Assembly (NCBI RefSeq): GCF_021190955.1
Contig: NZ_JAIOAO010000002.1
Location: 1 to 64,000 of the forward strand
DNA from: Parachryseolinea silvisoli
GTDB taxonomy: Bacteria; Bacteroidota; Bacteroidia; Cytophagales; Cyclobacteriaceae
Length of the DNA stretch: 64,000 nucleotides
Direction of reading: 5' to 3'
The stretch's first letter is position 1; each line of letters begins with the position of its first letter. Of the stretch, positions 61,836 to 64,000 are shown piece by piece. The position numbers and the translations under genes were made by a program. The notes below the pieces were generated by a model. It was not told the origin of the DNA and did no database searches. It saw only the letters and a program-made list of their open reading frames with translations.

Positions 61836-62994
61836 GGTGGCTGATGGTTAGTTCTGTAATAAACCAGTTTTCCTTTGTCGCGTAAATATTCAGGGTGTAA
61901 TGATCTTTGTACAAAAGATCCAACCGGCGCTTTACATTCTGCAGGCCGATGCCCGAGCTGGCATCCTTGATCTCCGAAGGCGATGTATTAAATTTGTTCC
62001 GCACGGCAAAGTGTATGTTGTCGCCGTTGGCCTTGAGCATAATGATAATGACAGGGTTGGCCATCAATCCCACGCCGTGCTTAAATGCATTCTCTACAAA
62101 GGGCACCAGCAGCATCGGTTCGATCATCACATCGCGTTGTACGATGTCCACGTGGAAATGCATCTCGACCGATGCGCCAAACCGCAGCTTCTGTAGTTCT
62201 ATATAATTGTTGAGATACTCCGCCTCTTGCTCCAGCGTCACCTTTTTATCAGTGTGGTACAAGCTGTACCGCATCAGTTGCGACAGCTGAATGATCGCGT
62301 CTTCGACCCGATCTGACTTCTTCCGCGCCAGCGATGCCAGGCTGTTCAGCACGTTAAACATGAAGTGTGGACTCACCTGTGAGCGCAGGAACGAAAGCTC
62401 CGACTTCAGTTTCTCGTTCTCCTGCTCTTTGCGGCCGGTTTCAAAATCCGATCGGTCCTGCATAATGCGCAAGGCGAGGCTAAGGCCAAACACCATCAGG
62501 AAATTGGGCATCCCCATAAACACCGGTGGCCCAAACCGGCGCACAAAAATACCCTCCGGCATGAGGTTGAGCCGAATCATATATCCCACGGCGATATAGA
62601 TTGAAAATGCCAGTAGCACGCACAGCATATACGCCGGCCATCCACGCCGTGTCAGCACCCTGGGCACCAGCACAAACATGTTGGTATAGAAGAAAATGGC
62701 CAGCAGGACGTTCGTCGTGATGGCTTCCACCTGGAACCACATCGGGTCGACGGCGATCGTTTGCGTATGGAAGGGACCCGTCGGGATATTACCGGGCGTG
62801 GTTATGTGCAACTCAGGAGCACCTTCACCGATAGGTGTCGCCGGCATGGCAGGGACGCTGTCGAACGCGTGATCGGTCATGCCCCGATCGTGTGCGCGGC
62901 GTATGAGCATGCGATACGGCAACATGAACAGCAGTGCCCATCCAAAGACGTGCAACGCCACCACGAGGATCTTGTTGATGAGCTTTTTGTTCAC
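61810..62994 (-). CDS. LytS-type sensor histidine kinase
   Basis: A 394-residue membrane kinase. A first membrane helix (about 9-26) is followed by a periplasmic loop of some 60 residues and three more helices (about 90-175), then a coiled coil. The HisKA_7TM/His_kinase domain carries the phosphorylated His in SQVSPHFMFNVLNSLASL (about 214), the N box PFVENAFKHGV (about 290) and a G box GIGLQNVKRRLDLLY. This is the usual YehU/LytS group of Bacteroidota. Signal and targets are unknown. Confidence 0.93.
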   Translation of the reverse strand: MNKKLINKILVVALHVFGWALLFMLPYRMLIRRAHDRGMTDHAFDSVPAMPATPIGEGAPELHITTPGNIPTGPFHTQTIAVDPMWFQVEAITTNVLLAIFFYTNMFVLVPRVLTRRGWPAYMLCVLLAFSIYIAVGYMIRLNLMPEGIFVRRFGPPVFMGMPNFLMVFGLSLALRIMQDRSDFETGRKEQENEKLKSELSFLRSQVSPHFMFNVLNSLASLARKKSDRVEDAIIQLSQLMRYSLYHTDKKVTLEQEAEYLNNYIELQKLRFGASVEMHFHVDIVQRDVMIEPMLLVPFVENAFKHGVGLMANPVIIIMLKANGDNIHFAVRNKFNTSPSEIKDASSGIGLQNVKRRLDLLYKDHYTLNIYATKENWFITELTISHHDDLPGNR

Positions 62995-63086
62995 GAAGTT
63001 CTAAATATCGGTCTTTTTTAAGGCACTTCAAACAGCAACGGCCCCCGCCCGAAAGCAGAGGCCATCACTGTTGTTCCCCCTCTACA

Positions 63087-64000
63087 CTAATACTCTTCGT
63101 CGTACTCCTTCTGCGGGAAGAATTCCCACACGTCGTCGAAGCGGCTGGAGCCGTTCAGGCCTGTGCCGACAAACAGGCGACCATCGAGTACGTAGCCAAC
63201 CGCCAGGCTGCGCGCAGAACCTTCCAGCGAGGTCAGGTTGTCCCAGTTGAGGGTGGTAGCATCGAATTCATACACCGCCTTGTCCGTCGCCCCGCTCGAT
63301 GCCACGCCGCCAACCAGGTAAGCTTTATTGCCCAGCGTCAACGCCACGGCATCGTACCGTGACATGGCACTTTGAAATTCATCATAGTCCGACTCGTCCG
63401 TGTCCGGTGTCCGCTTCGTCCACGTCGGTGTGCCACCGTCGGTGCCAGGGGCAAACTCCCAGAAGCCCGTGCTGAAGATGCCATTGTCACGTCCCGTGCC
63501 GATATATGCTTTATTGTTTAAGACAAAGGCCAATCCCGACTCCATCTTTTCACCCGGGTAGCTCACCACCTCTTTCCATTCACCTTCCTCCGGTGTCGCA
63601 CCGGGTGTAAACTCCCAGAAATCGCTAAAGGTATTGTCGCCGTCGGACCCTGTTCCTACATATCCTTTCGAACCAATGGCGAACGACACCGCATTGTAGC
63701 GCAACCCGCCGCCAAAGTTTGCCAGCTGCGTCCACTGATCGGTCGCGGGATCGTATTGCCAGAAATCATCCCATCCATCTTCCGCATCGTCACGGTTATA
63801 GCCCAGGCCTACGTACCCAATGCCATTGATACTAAAGGACACGCTCCGCTCGCGCAGCGCGCCGGGAAACTGGGCGACAACTTCCCAATAGCCTTTGGTA
63901 ACATCGAATTTATAGACATCCGACAAATAATCTTTACCATCATATCCCAGGCCGACATAGGCCGTTGTGCCAATCGTGAACGTAAAGGCGCCCGAACGTT
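63087..64000 (-). CDS. Kelch/galactose-oxidase-like beta-propeller protein, partial
   Basis: At least 304 residues; the frame stays open to the right edge of the window, so the N terminus lies outside. About six Kelch-type blades repeat a Y(V/I)GxG opening and a W-x-F/Y-P closing: YVGLGYDGKDYLSDVYKFD, YVGTGSDGDNTFSDFWEF, YIGTGRDNGIFSTGFWEF, FVGTGLNGSSRFDDVWEFF. It probably forms a beta propeller; secretion cannot be judged without the N terminus. Stop TAG is at 63087-63089. Confidence 0.8.
   Translation of the reverse strand, partial: RSGAFTFTIGTTAYVGLGYDGKDYLSDVYKFDVTKGYWEVVAQFPGALRERSVSFSINGIGYVGLGYNRDDAEDGWDDFWQYDPATDQWTQLANFGGGLRYNAVSFAIGSKGYVGTGSDGDNTFSDFWEFTPGATPEEGEWKEVVSYPGEKMESGLAFVLNNKAYIGTGRDNGIFSTGFWEFAPGTDGGTPTWTKRTPDTDESDYDEFQSAMSRYDAVALTLGNKAYLVGGVASSGATDKAVYEFDATTLNWDNLTSLEGSARSLAVGYVLDGRLFVGTGLNGSSRFDDVWEFFPQKEYDEEY

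Overview
The window is about 64 kb of chromosome from a member of the Bacteroidota, most likely a soil or freshwater Cytophagales (Chryseolinea/Ohtaekwangia-like; the genus is a guess). The evidence is type IX secretion (T9SS) C-terminal sorting domains, SprB repeats, a SusC/SusD pair, DUF2480, LytS/LytTR signalling, acid-rich lipoprotein export signals, near absence of Shine-Dalgarno sequences, and promoters of the TAnnTTTG type. No rRNA, tRNA, CRISPR array, integrase or transposase was seen. The first 390 bases are non-coding and structured.

Left part (0.4-13.5 kb) is mostly core genome. It holds rpmH-rnpA-S41 protease-tsaB-DUF2480, an adenosine kinase-type PfkB enzyme and a glycerophosphodiester phosphodiesterase. 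Next comes a self-contained tripartite efflux operon (tetR-tolC-hlyD-MFS) whose promoter is covered by two tandem palindromic operators. A sigma factor / anti-sigma / lipoprotein operon follows, with ATGA stop-start overlaps.

Middle part (13.6-38.2 kb) is one very long minus-strand gene train, read from 38.2 down to 13.6 kb: an outer-membrane beta-barrel; an 1,884-residue secreted protein with a TANFOR-like N terminus, fibronectin III domains, a HELGH zinc-metallopeptidase motif and a C-terminal AHH-type nuclease; a likely immunity protein; a HEAT-repeat secreted protein; a 1.54-kilo-residue secreted protein of unknown function; a fibronectin III protein; and two tandem SprB-repeat adhesin-like proteins with T9SS sorting domains. 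I read it as a surface-protein and polymorphic-toxin locus. It is the best candidate here for an undescribed system. Next to it lie a small ABC exporter and a YceI/porin operon preceded by two Crp/Fnr-like palindromes.

Right part (42.4-59.6 kb) is a polysaccharide utilisation locus that looks built for alpha-linked N-acetylgalactosamine or galactosamine glycans. It contains an AgaR-like DeoR regulator, AgaS, a PfkB sugar-phosphate kinase, a KbaY/GatY-type aldolase, a GH36 alpha-galactosidase lipoprotein, a NodB-like deacetylase, SusC/SusD, a DMT-family transporter, a GH109 (NAD-dependent alpha-N-acetylgalactosaminidase-type) enzyme, a PKD surface lipoprotein and a DUF4874/DUF4832 lipoprotein. 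Its three divergent control regions share TTTC(G/A)TTT motifs resembling AgaR operators.

The window ends with a DEAD-box helicase, a LytS/LytTR two-component pair and a Kelch-like protein cut by the right edge.
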